Below, piece by piece: positions 13,991 to 21,644 of a DNA stretch of 21,687 bases; positions within the stretch are counted from its first letter, which is position 1; each line of letters opens with the position of its first letter. Below the pieces are notes generated by a model. The model saw only the letters and a program-made list of their open reading frames with translations. It did no database searches and was not told the DNA's origin. The position numbers were made by a program, and so were the translations under genes. This DNA comes from a virus: positions 1-21,687 of the IMG/VR virus record IMGVR_UViG_3300035698_008696. The stretch is one strand, 5' to 3'.

Positions 13991-16224
13991 GCCACATTGC
14001 CCACATCAACGCGCGGCGACAAAGACAGCAGCGTAAACGGCAACGGCTGAAAACTCTCCACCGTCACCCGCACATCGCGGTCATAGCCGCCCGGCCAGCC
14101 CAGCAGCGCCTCGCCGCTAAACAAATCAGGCGGTGCATCCATCGCCATAGCCGCCGTGCGCACATAGATTTCCTCGCGCCGGCCTTGCGGCTGCCCGGCG
14201 CGCACGCCAAGGCTCTCCAGCAGCCGCACTCCCAGCTTTACAATCCGCTTGATCCGGTTTTGCGAGGCTCCATCTGCCGCTTCCGTCAGCATCTGCATGG
14301 AGGTAAAGCGCGCGGGATAGGCCAGCCCCGCCACGGTGTTGGATGAAAACCGCGTCAAGCTGATCGTGCCGTCCGGCTGCACCACACAGGGGGGATGCAT
14401 CGCGCCATCGGCCAGCACCGCCACTTCCTGCCCCGTCAAATGGCCCAGCCCGGTCATTACATTGGTCGGCAAGCCCGTCTGCCGCCGCCCGGCATCTAAA
14501 AAAAACGCCTTGGCCAGCGTGTCGCCTTCCTGCCAATAAGGCATCAGCAGCTCAATCGTCCGGCGCGGCCCATCTTCAAAATCCCGGCGAACCGCCAGCC
14601 AAAGCTGATCATGGCTATTGTCCGGCGCCGGGATGGCGCAAATGCTTTCCACAATTGCATCCCCGGCCAGCGCATGGCGGCTCCACCCGCGCACGTCTTG
14701 ATCCTCATCATAGGTCAGGCACGCCAGCACGCCATCAGCCCGCAGCGCCCAAAGCAAGTTCTCAGGCTCTTGCTGCGCCACCATTTCAATCACGCCCGCC
14801 GCCGTTATATGCCCGGCCCGCACCGTCAAATCCGGAGAGCGATAGCGATCAGCATTAAAGTCATAGCCCGCTTCACGCAGCTTGCGCCCGGTCCGCGCCA
14901 CAAACACCGTGCGGCTGCCAGTCTGCACTGGCCGCACCGCTTCGCTGCCATAAAAACTTTGCGCCGATATCCGCAGATTGCCCGCCGAAAGCCCAGCTTG
15001 GGAATTGACCGTGTTCAGCGCATATTCGCCGCTCGCGGTGCCAATCAGCAATTCCCGGTCATTGGCCAGCCATTGGATGATATTAGGACCGGGCGTCCGC
15101 CGCCGAATAGCCAAATCCGGTTGCGCTACGCCCGCCTCATCCAATTCGGAAAAATCATTCAGATCGCCGGCCACACTCAGCGCCAGATCATAGCCCTTGC
15201 CAAAAACAAGCCTTTCATCGCGGATAGCCACCACATTGGGCCAGCCCTCCACATCGCTAAACAGATCAAAGGCCCAGCGCCGCGTTGGCGTCATCACCAC
15301 TTCTTGCGGCAGGCGCTTTATCACCGTCGCGGTCGCGCTTGTCGGCGTCGTCACCGCCGTAATCCGCACCATGCCGGAGCGCCCATAAAGAAACCGCCAG
15401 CGCACGCCGCCAGCGTCGTTGTCATTCACATCTTTGCCAACGCTTGTCCCGTCCCAGGCATCACCTTCGCTATGAATAGGCTGCACAGCACCTGTGCGCT
15501 TGCTGCCGCTCGCCGGCAGTTGCATGGCCTGATACACCTTGCCATCGCTCCGCCGAATGTCAGACAAGTTCACTTCAACCGCCGGTTCCCACGCCAATAT
15601 CGAAGCAAAATCCGCCGCTTCCAATTGCACGCGGCTGCCCACATGCCCGGCTAAAAATATCGGGTCGCTGGCGGTCAATATCACGCTGCCCGTGCTGGCG
15701 CTGGCCCCTATCGTAAACCCGTCATCAATGTTCTGGTCTTTGAAAGGCCCGCCCTTAATCGGCTGCACCACCAGCGCAAAGGTTACGGCAGATGTGCGGC
15801 GCAGCTCGCGCGGCTCATGGCCACCTCTCACCAGATACAACACATCGGCGCTTTGCTCATAATTCAGCGCCGCCAGATCGTCGGCGCTGTAAGGCGTCAC
15901 AATTTCATACGGCACACCCGGCGCCGTCTCAATTTGCACATCATTGGTAAAAAACCGGAAATAGCCCGGTCCGGCCTCAATCACATAGGCTTGCGTCACA
16001 TTGAACACGAACGGGATCAGCCGCACAGGTTCAAAATCATCAGCGCCTACTTGCCCAATATGCACCGTTCCGCTGCGCTTCACCGCTGGCCCTTGCACGG
16101 TCAAAATCATATTCAGGATTTCGCGCCCGCCCGCAGCATAAACCGCCAAATCGCTGCGCCCTTCCATGCGCGCCGAAAGCTCGCCGCCATTAAACGCCGT
16201 TTGAGGTTCGTTCCGCACCGGCAT
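13987..16224 (-). CDS. Tail tubular protein B / tail nozzle (T7 gp12-like)
   Basis: A 745-aa protein, close to the length of T7 gp12 (about 794 aa). It begins with an N-terminal signature common in nozzle proteins: FNGGELSARMEGRSDLAVYAAG, followed by a GPAVKRSGTVHIG segment. The body is beta-rich with propeller-like repeats, including RRWAFDLFSDVEGWPNVVAI and IRDERLVFGKGYDLALSVAGD, and GSRTVFVARTGRKLREAGYDF. These blocks recur in tail tubular B proteins of podoviruses. The protein forms the lower tail tube through which DNA and ejected proteins leave. Its start overlaps the gp11-like stop as TGATG and its stop overlaps the GNAT-like GTG, indicating tight coupling. Confidence 0.9.
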   Translation of the reverse strand: MPVRNEPQTAFNGGELSARMEGRSDLAVYAAGGREILNMILTVQGPAVKRSGTVHIGQVGADDFEPVRLIPFVFNVTQAYVIEAGPGYFRFFTNDVQIETAPGVPYEIVTPYSADDLAALNYEQSADVLYLVRGGHEPRELRRTSAVTFALVVQPIKGGPFKDQNIDDGFTIGASASTGSVILTASDPIFLAGHVGSRVQLEAADFASILAWEPAVEVNLSDIRRSDGKVYQAMQLPASGSKRTGAVQPIHSEGDAWDGTSVGKDVNDNDAGGVRWRFLYGRSGMVRITAVTTPTSATATVIKRLPQEVVMTPTRRWAFDLFSDVEGWPNVVAIRDERLVFGKGYDLALSVAGDLNDFSELDEAGVAQPDLAIRRRTPGPNIIQWLANDRELLIGTASGEYALNTVNSQAGLSAGNLRISAQSFYGSEAVRPVQTGSRTVFVARTGRKLREAGYDFNADRYRSPDLTVRAGHITAAGVIEMVAQQEPENLLWALRADGVLACLTYDEDQDVRGWSRHALAGDAIVESICAIPAPDNSHDQLWLAVRRDFEDGPRRTIELLMPYWQEGDTLAKAFFLDAGRRQTGLPTNVMTGLGHLTGQEVAVLADGAMHPPCVVQPDGTISLTRFSSNTVAGLAYPARFTSMQMLTEAADGASQNRIKRIVKLGVRLLESLGVRAGQPQGRREEIYVRTAAMAMDAPPDLFSGEALLGWPGGYDRDVRVTVESFQPLPFTLLSLSPRVDVGNVA

Positions 16225-16790
16225 CAGCCGGCCTCACGGGCAATAAGCCAGTCATCTTCGGGGAATGCCTCAGGCGGGTTTTCCTTGCCGTCCACACCGC
16301 GCGCCCGGTTCAGCGCCGCTTTATATTCATCGCTCGCCGCCGCCGCCAGGCTATTGGAGCCGGTCAGCCGCACCGCCACTTGCTTGGCCAGATTGCAGGC
16401 CAAAGCCTCCACAAACAGCGCATCAAAGCGCCCGGTATCAGTCACGCGGCTTGTGTATCGTATGTTCAAAGGGCCGGGCTGGCGCACCAATAGCCGATTG
16501 GCTTCAAGCTGCCAGTCCGGGTCATTCTCAATTTCCAGCAGCCGCAAAAAATCCACCGGCACCAAAAACGCATTCCACCCGCCCCACACCACAGCCGCCG
16601 CATCTTGTGCCAGCGGCGCGCGTTTGGTGGCAAAGTTCCAGGGATGATCTCGCAGCGTCGCGTCGCGCACATCGGCATAAATGCCCACCAGCGCCCGCCC
16701 GGCGCGGGTATCATCCGCCAAAGACAAAAGCCCGGCTTCATCACCGAGCTTTGTCAGCGCCAGATTGGCAATATCAACCTCAGACGCCAC
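16224..16790 (-). CDS. Tail tubular protein A / head-tail adaptor (T7 gp11-like)
   Basis: A 188-aa protein, very close to T7 gp11 (about 196 aa). The start is GTG at 16790, supported by AGGAG 8 nt upstream. The N-terminal DIANLALTKLGDEAGL and the following helical part with YADVRDATLRDHPWNFA are characteristic of this adaptor family, as is the later segment with PLNIRYTSRVTDTGRFDALFVEALACNLA. It links the portal ring to the nozzle and receives the fibres. It lies 24 bp after the 64-aa ORF and overlaps the nozzle start by 1 nt. Confidence 0.9.
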   Translation of the reverse strand: MASEVDIANLALTKLGDEAGLLSLADDTRAGRALVGIYADVRDATLRDHPWNFATKRAPLAQDAAAVVWGGWNAFLVPVDFLRLLEIENDPDWQLEANRLLVRQPGPLNIRYTSRVTDTGRFDALFVEALACNLAKQVAVRLTGSNSLAAAASDEYKAALNRARGVDGKENPPEAFPEDDWLIAREAG

Positions 16791-16814
16791 GGGGCCGTCT
16801 CCTCTCTCAGCCGC

Positions 16815-17009
16815 TTAGGCCGGAGGCCAACTCTCCATCAGCTTGGCCTTCACATGGTCCAGCGCCTTGGTCACATCTTGAACAGTAGTCGCGGCGTTAA
16901 AATCCACATTCACTTCCACGCCCACCCCGCCAGAAACAACCGTGCCCGCCGCCGCCGTCACCGCATCGCGTGAGGAGCCAATGAGGCTGGTATATTTGCG
17001 CGCTGGCAT
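16815..17009 (-). CDS. Small phage protein, unknown function
   Basis: A 64-aa ORF with a convincing GGGAG Shine-Dalgarno 7 nt before its ATG. It starts with a basic Pro-Ala-Arg-Lys-Tyr segment, then an Ala/Gly/Val-rich, beta-prone middle and a short amphipathic helix (about residues 41-59: VTKALDHVKAKLMESW). No membrane helix or known motif. It lies between the cement-like protein and the gp11-like adaptor, just after a terminator-like hairpin. The good ribosome site and position in the head-to-tail gene order support a real gene; its role is unknown. Confidence 0.65.
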   Translation of the reverse strand: MPARKYTSLIGSSRDAVTAAAGTVVSGGVGVEVNVDFNAATTVQDVTKALDHVKAKLMESWPPA

Positions 17010-17035
17010 CTGTCATCTCCCAAACAAAAGTGACA

Positions 17036-17063
17036 GCGGGCGCTGGACAATACCAGCGCCCGC
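17036..17063 (-). terminator. Terminator-like hairpin after the capsid genes
   Basis: A perfect 11-bp inverted repeat (arms 17036-17046 and 17053-17063, mostly G/C) with a 6-nt loop. On the minus strand it is followed by TGTCACTTTTGTTTG, giving a T-rich tract a few bases after the stem. It lies between the cement-like gene stop and the 64-aa ORF start. The spacing before the T tract makes it a probably leaky terminator, which would lower tail-gene expression relative to capsid genes. Confidence 0.6.
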
Positions 17064-17069
17064 CGTCCG

Positions 17070-17516
17070 TTACGCGACGATTGAAAAATACAGATCAACC
17101 ACGATGGTTCCAGAGCCGGGGAGGCTTGCCGTCGCCACTGTCAGCCATACATCTTGCGCGGCCACACTAGGAGCCGCCGCCGCCGCCGCCACTTGCTGAA
17201 ACACTTCCGGGCTATTGGTGCTGGTTTTCACAGCCGCCGCCCGAAACTGGCCATTGCTGCCATGAACAGCACTTGTGCCAATCGCCACAGCGGAAGTGCC
17301 CAGCGAAGCCGATTGGTTCAGCGTGCCATAAGCAAACACCGCGCCCGTCGGCAGGGTCGCCAGCTTGATCTGGTCTGAGGTGGTCACAGCACCATCCACC
17401 GCCAGGTCATAAGAGCAACGCAGGCGCCGCAAATCACCCCGAAACACCGCGCCAGATACCATCTGTTGCGGGCGGGCTTCCAGCGGAGCCTGTTCTTTGG
17501 AAAAACGAATAGCCAT
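17070..17516 (-). CDS. Capsid cement / decoration protein (Bbp16-like position)
   Basis: A 148-aa, beta-rich protein with low charge and many Ala, Thr, Val and Gly, consistent with a jelly-roll. The segment GAVFRGDLRRLRCSYDLAVDGAVTTSDQIKLATLPTG divides into two strand pairs, and the C-terminal VDLYFSI is a terminal strand. GGGAG lies 8 nt before its ATG, 21 bp after the major capsid gene. In Bordetella phage BPP-1 the cement protein (Bbp16) is encoded right after the major capsid protein (Bbp17), as here. The role is inferred from that order and from composition. Confidence 0.7.
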   Translation of the reverse strand: MAIRFSKEQAPLEARPQQMVSGAVFRGDLRRLRCSYDLAVDGAVTTSDQIKLATLPTGAVFAYGTLNQSASLGTSAVAIGTSAVHGSNGQFRAAAVKTSTNSPEVFQQVAAAAAAPSVAAQDVWLTVATASLPGSGTIVVDLYFSIVA

Positions 17517-17537
17517 GTCTATATCTCCCTAAGCCGC

Positions 17538-18449
17538 TTATTCAGCGCACAAAATGATGCCGCACTTGCCTTCTTCGGTGCGCGACGCGGTGCAGGTGAT
17601 ATCGGCATAAACCTGAATGGAATTGCCAAGATCGCGGCGACGGCCAATGTCCATGGACATATCCCACTGGCCAAAAGCCATGCCGCTCTTGCACCAGAAC
17701 GGCACACGGCGATTGCCGCTATCCAAGGTCAGCGCCGCAATTTTCGGCCCTACAGTGCTGGCCTTGCCAAATTCCATTTCAATGAAGTTGAAGCCAAACA
17801 GCTTCACAAGCCGGCCATCGCGCATCACCGGCGCATTCTGCGCATTGAAGTCGCTGGAAATGACTTCAAGTTGCGCCTGCAAGTCATTCACCTGCTCAGA
17901 AGTTACGCCCATATAGGCTTCCTCGGCAGACAGATCGACATCAGACGCCGCCAGCAAACGCCGGCCTTCCCGCAGCTTGGCAATGTTTAAGCCCGTCGCC
18001 GCCGCCGCGCCGGTAATCACCGGCACAACATTGCCGCCGAAGGCAGTTTGGGTCAGGCCGTTCTTGCCGGTAAGGTTGGTGCCATAAAAGCCCTCCAAAA
18101 ACGCAATGTCCTTGGAGCGTTGAATGGTGGCTGCACCGGCCATCACATAAGCCCCTTGCAGATCAATGCCGGCCATAAGCTGGTCAGCCTTTTCCACAAG
18201 CCGCACAAACTCATAAGCAAGCGTCTTGGGCATCCAGCGCCGGGTATGTTCGGTTTCGCCCACAATGGTCGGGCCATGCCGCACCGTGCGGCGCGTTGGC
18301 AGGCTGGAGCCAATGAGATTGACGATTTCGTGAAGCTCGCCCTTGGCGGCTTCCTGCATGGCATATTGCGCCAGGCGGCTGTTCGTCTGTTGCAGCGCCA
18401 GCGCCATGTTATTCTTGAAGGTTGCGATTGCAGTTACGGGAACGGACAT
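17538..18449 (-). CDS. Major capsid protein
   Basis: A 303-aa protein, second of the head genes, with a GAGG ribosome site 10 nt before its ATG. An N-terminal helix is followed by a segment with SSLPTRRTVRHGPTIVGETEHTRRW split over residues about 47-71, an extended region, and a long central helix. The C-terminal part has SMDIGRRRDLGNSIQVYADI, which is characteristic of this HK97-fold phage capsid family (Phage_capsid_2-like). BPP-1 has a circularly permuted HK97 fold in its capsid protein; whether this one shares that topology cannot be read from sequence. It is preceded by a long structured leader, suggesting separate control for high expression. It lies between the scaffold and cement-like genes. 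Confidence 0.85.
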   Translation of the reverse strand: MSVPVTAIATFKNNMALALQQTNSRLAQYAMQEAAKGELHEIVNLIGSSLPTRRTVRHGPTIVGETEHTRRWMPKTLAYEFVRLVEKADQLMAGIDLQGAYVMAGAATIQRSKDIAFLEGFYGTNLTGKNGLTQTAFGGNVVPVITGAAAATGLNIAKLREGRRLLAASDVDLSAEEAYMGVTSEQVNDLQAQLEVISSDFNAQNAPVMRDGRLVKLFGFNFIEMEFGKASTVGPKIAALTLDSGNRRVPFWCKSGMAFGQWDMSMDIGRRRDLGNSIQVYADITCTASRTEEGKCGIILCAE

Positions 18450-18489
18450 AAAGAAAAATCCTCAGCAAAACCAAAAGGGCTCAGCAGAG

Positions 18490-18612
18490 GCTTGTCCGGA
18501 CCGGGGCCATCTTAACCTTTAACGCCGGTTTCGGCGGGCGGTTTCACCGCCAGAGCCAGGGCAGAGGGGCCGCTGGAGGTCAAAGCCAAAAAACCCCCCT
18601 GCTTGTCCGGAC
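18490..18612. repeat. Pair of 12-bp direct repeats in the capsid leader
   Basis: The 12-mer GCTTGTCCGGAC occurs at 18490-18501 and again at 18601-18612 (plus-strand reading), starts 111 bp apart. Each copy contains the 8-bp palindrome GTCCGGAC. Two identical palindrome-bearing copies within the only long gap of the operon could be a dimeric regulator or processing site. Confidence 0.5.
18523..18551 (-). promoter_or_regulatory. Two tandem small hairpins upstream of the capsid gene
   Basis: Arms 18523-18527/18532-18536 (5 bp, 4-nt loop) and 18537-18542/18546-18551 (6 bp, 3-nt loop) abut each other. In the minus-strand RNA both loops contain GAAA or AAA. They are about 75 nt upstream of the capsid start. 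No T tract follows directly, so they look more like RNA structure (stability or processing) than a terminator. Confidence 0.4.
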
Positions 18613-18711
18613 TGTTCGCAGAATGCCCTTAACACCCCCCCAATGATCAACCCCAATAAATACAAAATCTGCAAAGGCCCTAAAGCCCTGTCAAAGCAAA
18701 GTCTTGCGGCT

Positions 18712-19716
18712 CTAGCTTTCATACATTGCTTTCATCTTCTCGCCATCAGCCGCATTTATCGCCGCCCATTCTGCCGTCAAGGCCGGGTCTCTGGCGTTCA
18801 ATTTCTGGCGCAGTTCAGGGCTGGTCAAAATCTCCTGCTTGCGCGCCTCCAGTTGGTCAGCCGTTTTGGCAAAGCCGCCGCCGCCGCCGCCGGGCAGTCC
18901 GCCCGCTTCGCCAATGCTGCGGCCAATCTGCGCCATCAGCTTCACGGTCGCCGCCAGCCCATAGCCGGAGGCAATGCCGGCCACCGCATCATTGTCCAGA
19001 TTAAGCATTTCGCGCCCGCGCCGCGCCAGCTCGTTATTCTCAGCAAAGCCCGCGCCCCATTCCTTTTCCAAGCTGGCCTTGGCGCCGCTCACATCAAGGT
19101 CAGCCCGCGCCGTCGCCGTCTGATTATACCATTCCACCAAACCCTTCACCTGATCGGGCAGCAGCCCCAGCTTATGCGCCTCAGGTCGAAACGCCTCGGC
19201 AAAAGACCCGTCATCACCTTCCGGTACCGGGATATCATACGCCGCCGCATCAGCCGGCCAGCCCATCGCCGTCAGCGCCGCCCGCCGCCCCTCAGCATCA
19301 TCCGCGCCTTTCGGCACCGTCACCGGCTTGGCCTTCTCCAAATTGCGATAGGCTTTTATCAGCGCCTCAGGATTGGCAAAGTTCTTGTTGGCTATCCATT
19401 CGGCATCGGCCAGCGTGTCCGCATCAGGCTTTTCAGCCGATAGCCCAAAACTGTCCCAAAACGGCTTGGCCCCGCCCGCCTGTCCGGCGTCTCCGTTTGC
19501 TGGCGCCGCTCCCGGCGCTCCCGCTGCGCCCGCCGGCGCCGCCCCGCCGCCGCTGCCCGCCCCGTTGCCCGCCCCGCTGCCCGCCCCGCCTCCACTTGCG
19601 CCCGCGCCGCCGCCAGCGCCGCTACCGCCGCCGCTTTGTTCAAACATTGCAGCCGCTGCCGCCGCCGCACCGCCCGGCTGCGCTGCGCCATCATTTGCTC
19701 CTGCTTCAGTCGTCAT
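18712..19716 (-). CDS. Capsid scaffolding-like protein
   Basis: A 334-aa protein. GGAG lies 8 nt before its ATG, which overlaps the previous stop by 11 nt. Residues 1-80 are an Ala/Gly-rich, probably disordered segment, including AAAAAAMFEQSGGG and a 12-bp tandem repeat. Residues about 85-250 are helical, with NPEALIKAYRNLEKAKPV and a Gly-Trp-Pro-Ala motif typical of phage scaffold proteins. Residues about 270-334 form a charged C-terminal helix (QLEARKQEILTSPELRQKL), the usual site for binding the capsid protein. Position immediately before the major capsid gene supports scaffold. No protease motif was found. Confidence 0.8.
   Translation of the reverse strand: MTTEAGANDGAAQPGGAAAAAAAMFEQSGGGSGAGGGAGASGGGAGSGAGNGAGSGGGAAPAGAAGAPGAAPANGDAGQAGGAKPFWDSFGLSAEKPDADTLADAEWIANKNFANPEALIKAYRNLEKAKPVTVPKGADDAEGRRAALTAMGWPADAAAYDIPVPEGDDGSFAEAFRPEAHKLGLLPDQVKGLVEWYNQTATARADLDVSGAKASLEKEWGAGFAENNELARRGREMLNLDNDAVAGIASGYGLAATVKLMAQIGRSIGEAGGLPGGGGGGFAKTADQLEARKQEILTSPELRQKLNARDPALTAEWAAINAADGEKMKAMYES
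19552..19587. repeat. 12-bp tandem repeat in the scaffold gene
   Basis: Three copies of GCTGCCCGCCCC (the middle one has one change, GTTGCCCGCCCC) lie end to end. On the minus strand they encode a Gly-Ala-Gly-(Ser/Asn) repeat in the disordered N-terminal part of the scaffold. The length is a multiple of 3, so copy-number change would keep the frame. Confidence 0.8.
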
Positions 19717-19996
19717 TTTGGATCTCCATCATGGCGGCAATCTGCTCATCAGAAAGCCGTAACATCTGTTGAATGCGCAGCCACACTTCCCGCCGCCCCT
19801 CGGCAAAAGCATGTGCCCGCGCATCCGTCTCATAGCAGCTCCGCTGCGCCCGGCAGAACCGCGCCAAATCCGCCAGCACCCGCTCTTGCGCTAGGGTCCG
19901 CACCTCGGAAAAGCCAAACACCGCCCGGTAATCATGGCGGCGCTGGCCCCATAGCCGCGCCCGCGCTTCCGCCCAGGCATTGGCCATCATGCTCAT
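19706..19996 (-). CDS. Small Bbp19-like head protein
   Basis: A 96-aa protein with DYRAVFGFSEVRTLAQERVLADLARFCRA, a Cys-containing middle, and EGRREVWLRIQQMLRLSDEQI. This is the pattern of the Bbp19-type family found between the portal and scaffold genes of BPP-1-like phages. The start is set at 19996 because GAGG lies 5 nt upstream and it falls 7 nt after the portal stop; the open frame continues to 20032, but that start has no ribosome site. It may act in head assembly; its exact role is not known. Confidence 0.75.
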   Translation of the reverse strand: MSMMANAWAEARARLWGQRRHDYRAVFGFSEVRTLAQERVLADLARFCRAQRSCYETDARAHAFAEGRREVWLRIQQMLRLSDEQIAAMMEIQNDD

Positions 19997-20003
19997 GCCG
20001 GCC

Positions 20004-21644
20004 TCACGCCAGCGCCCCCACCGGCGCTTCATCTTGCGCGGCGCTCAGGCTTTGCGCGGCATCGCCGGCCATCTGCGCGCCTTGCAGCAATTCCATCACT
20101 TGCGCCTTTTGCGCCGCATCATCCTTCTCCGCCTGCCGCTCCTCAGGCGATTTAATCCAGCTTGCCGGCACCGCATTATCTTCAGCCATGCCGCGCACCG
20201 CCTCAGACCAATCAAACTCGTCCAGCACTTCAGGCTTCACATTGGCAATCGGGATCATCGCTTCCAGCGTGCGCAAAAACCCAATTGATCGTTCGCTTTT
20301 CGCCGCCCGGTTCAGCGGGTTCTCATAGGTAATCCGGTATTCGCCCAGCGCCTCGCGCAGCTCGCCAGGCATGTCCGGCAGCCGGCCCATGCTGGCCAGC
20401 AAGTCAATCTCGCGGTCAATCATCGGCCCCAGCACTTCGGCCTCAATCCGCCCCGCCGCCGGGGAAAGCAAAATGCCCTTTTCTTTGGCCCGCTCCAAAA
20501 CTTCGGTCGCGGTCATGCGGTCCGGCGTGTCAGACAGCACCGAGAACAGCGGCACCAAAAACGCCTTGTTAATAACTTCGCGCGCATCAATCAGCATTTC
20601 GCGGCCAATCGGGATCGAGCCGCCAGAATAAAGCGATTGCACCAGCAGCCGCCCATCAGCATTCACGCCGCCCATGTTAATCCGGCCCGGCTGATTGTTC
20701 AGCCGCGTCAACACGCCGTCATCATAAGCCGCCATCGGCGGATCAACCGCCTTATGCGTCGCCCTGATCAGCGTGCGCATCATCTCATTTACCATCTTGA
20801 TATCCGGCAGCGCCTGCATCGCCGGAGACCGGCCATAGGGCTCACGCGGCGAGGCCGTGTAGCGCGCCACATGCAGCGGCATGGAACGATAGCCGCCCTC
20901 AAAAACCAGCCAATCCTCATTGGCCATCGTCACCAATGTCTCAATTGGCATCCCCCGAAAATCGCGGCGGGACGGGTCAGCATTTTCGCGCGGGCGCCAC
21001 ACTTGCACCAGCTCAAACTCTCTATGCCCCTGCTTGTCCTCAATCGCCCGCGCCATATCGGGATGCAGGCTGCCACTAGGCCACCGCTTGGCAATAGTGG
21101 CCGCGCTCATCCGCCAGCGCCGATAAATCGTCGTCACCCGGCCATGCTCATCTTCTTCAAAATAAAGCTCGGCCACAAACACATTGCGATAAATAAGCTG
21201 GCCAGTGCCCACCACTTCATCCACCCACAGCGCCCCAGGGCCAAACAGCCCCAAGCTCATCTGCACTTCCTGATATTGGTTGTTGAAGTTGGAGCGCGGC
21301 GAATAGCGATGGTAAAACAGCGCATTGGTCACTTGCTCAAAATAGCGCGCCACCGCCGGTATCCGGTCCAGCTCAGGCAAGCCAGAGCGCATCCCATGCC
21401 ACCGCTGTTCACGCGGCGCAGTCAGGCTCACCATAGCCGCAGAGAAGTTCTCACTGGCCAGCGAAGCCGTGCTGTCAAACATCTTTTCCGTGCGCTGCCC
21501 GCCCGGCGTCAAGGTCGCGGTGAAGCCCGCCAGCTTAGGCTGGCACCGCTCCGCAATTTGCTGGCAATGGCTCTCCCAAATACCCCGCTCACCGGCAAGC
21601 CGCATTTGCTCGCGCCGAACATGCGTAGCTCTTTCAGATTGCAT
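20004..21644 (-). CDS. Portal / head-to-tail connector protein
   Basis: A 546-aa protein, almost the length of T7 gp8 (536 aa). The start is taken at ATG 21644 (Met-Gln-Ser-Glu-Arg) because ACAGGA sits 7 nt upstream; the frame also opens at 21671 without a good ribosome site. Recognisable blocks of the phage head-tail connector family include the N-terminal helix with SHCQQIAERCQPK, the TAPREQRWHGM segment, the FNNQYQEVQMSLGLFGPGALWVDE helix-turn region, and MVNEMMRTLIRATHKAVDPP. It forms the ring at the packaging vertex through which DNA enters and leaves. It is the first complete gene of the late operon here; terminase genes are expected beyond the right edge. Confidence 0.92.
   Translation of the reverse strand: MQSERATHVRREQMRLAGERGIWESHCQQIAERCQPKLAGFTATLTPGGQRTEKMFDSTASLASENFSAAMVSLTAPREQRWHGMRSGLPELDRIPAVARYFEQVTNALFYHRYSPRSNFNNQYQEVQMSLGLFGPGALWVDEVVGTGQLIYRNVFVAELYFEEDEHGRVTTIYRRWRMSAATIAKRWPSGSLHPDMARAIEDKQGHREFELVQVWRPRENADPSRRDFRGMPIETLVTMANEDWLVFEGGYRSMPLHVARYTASPREPYGRSPAMQALPDIKMVNEMMRTLIRATHKAVDPPMAAYDDGVLTRLNNQPGRINMGGVNADGRLLVQSLYSGGSIPIGREMLIDAREVINKAFLVPLFSVLSDTPDRMTATEVLERAKEKGILLSPAAGRIEAEVLGPMIDREIDLLASMGRLPDMPGELREALGEYRITYENPLNRAAKSERSIGFLRTLEAMIPIANVKPEVLDEFDWSEAVRGMAEDNAVPASWIKSPEERQAEKDDAAQKAQVMELLQGAQMAGDAAQSLSAAQDEAPVGALA

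Larger units (their letters stand above)
18450..18711 (-). promoter_or_regulatory. Structured leader of the major capsid gene
   Basis: This is the only long non-coding gap of the late operon (262 bp). On the minus strand it holds, in order, a TTGACA hexamer (18689-18694) with only a weak -10 candidate, two G/T homopolymer runs (including GGGGGGTTTTTT around 18587-18600), two small tandem hairpins (18523-18551), a duplicated 12-mer, and the capsid ribosome site. A possible 67-aa ORF in it is rejected. A promoter or processing site for extra capsid mRNA is plausible but unproven. Confidence 0.4.

Noticed and set aside
18519-18722. 67-aa minus-strand ORF in the capsid leader
   Set aside because: It has no ribosome site, overlaps the scaffold 3' end, and its second half runs through the hairpins and G-rich tracts; it looks non-coding.
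19392-19694. Alternate-frame 100-aa ORF in the scaffold gene
   Set aside because: It is an Ala/Arg-rich mirror of the Gly/Ala-rich scaffold N-terminus. The scaffold frame itself keeps mostly G/C-ending codons here, and no strong ribosome site precedes it.
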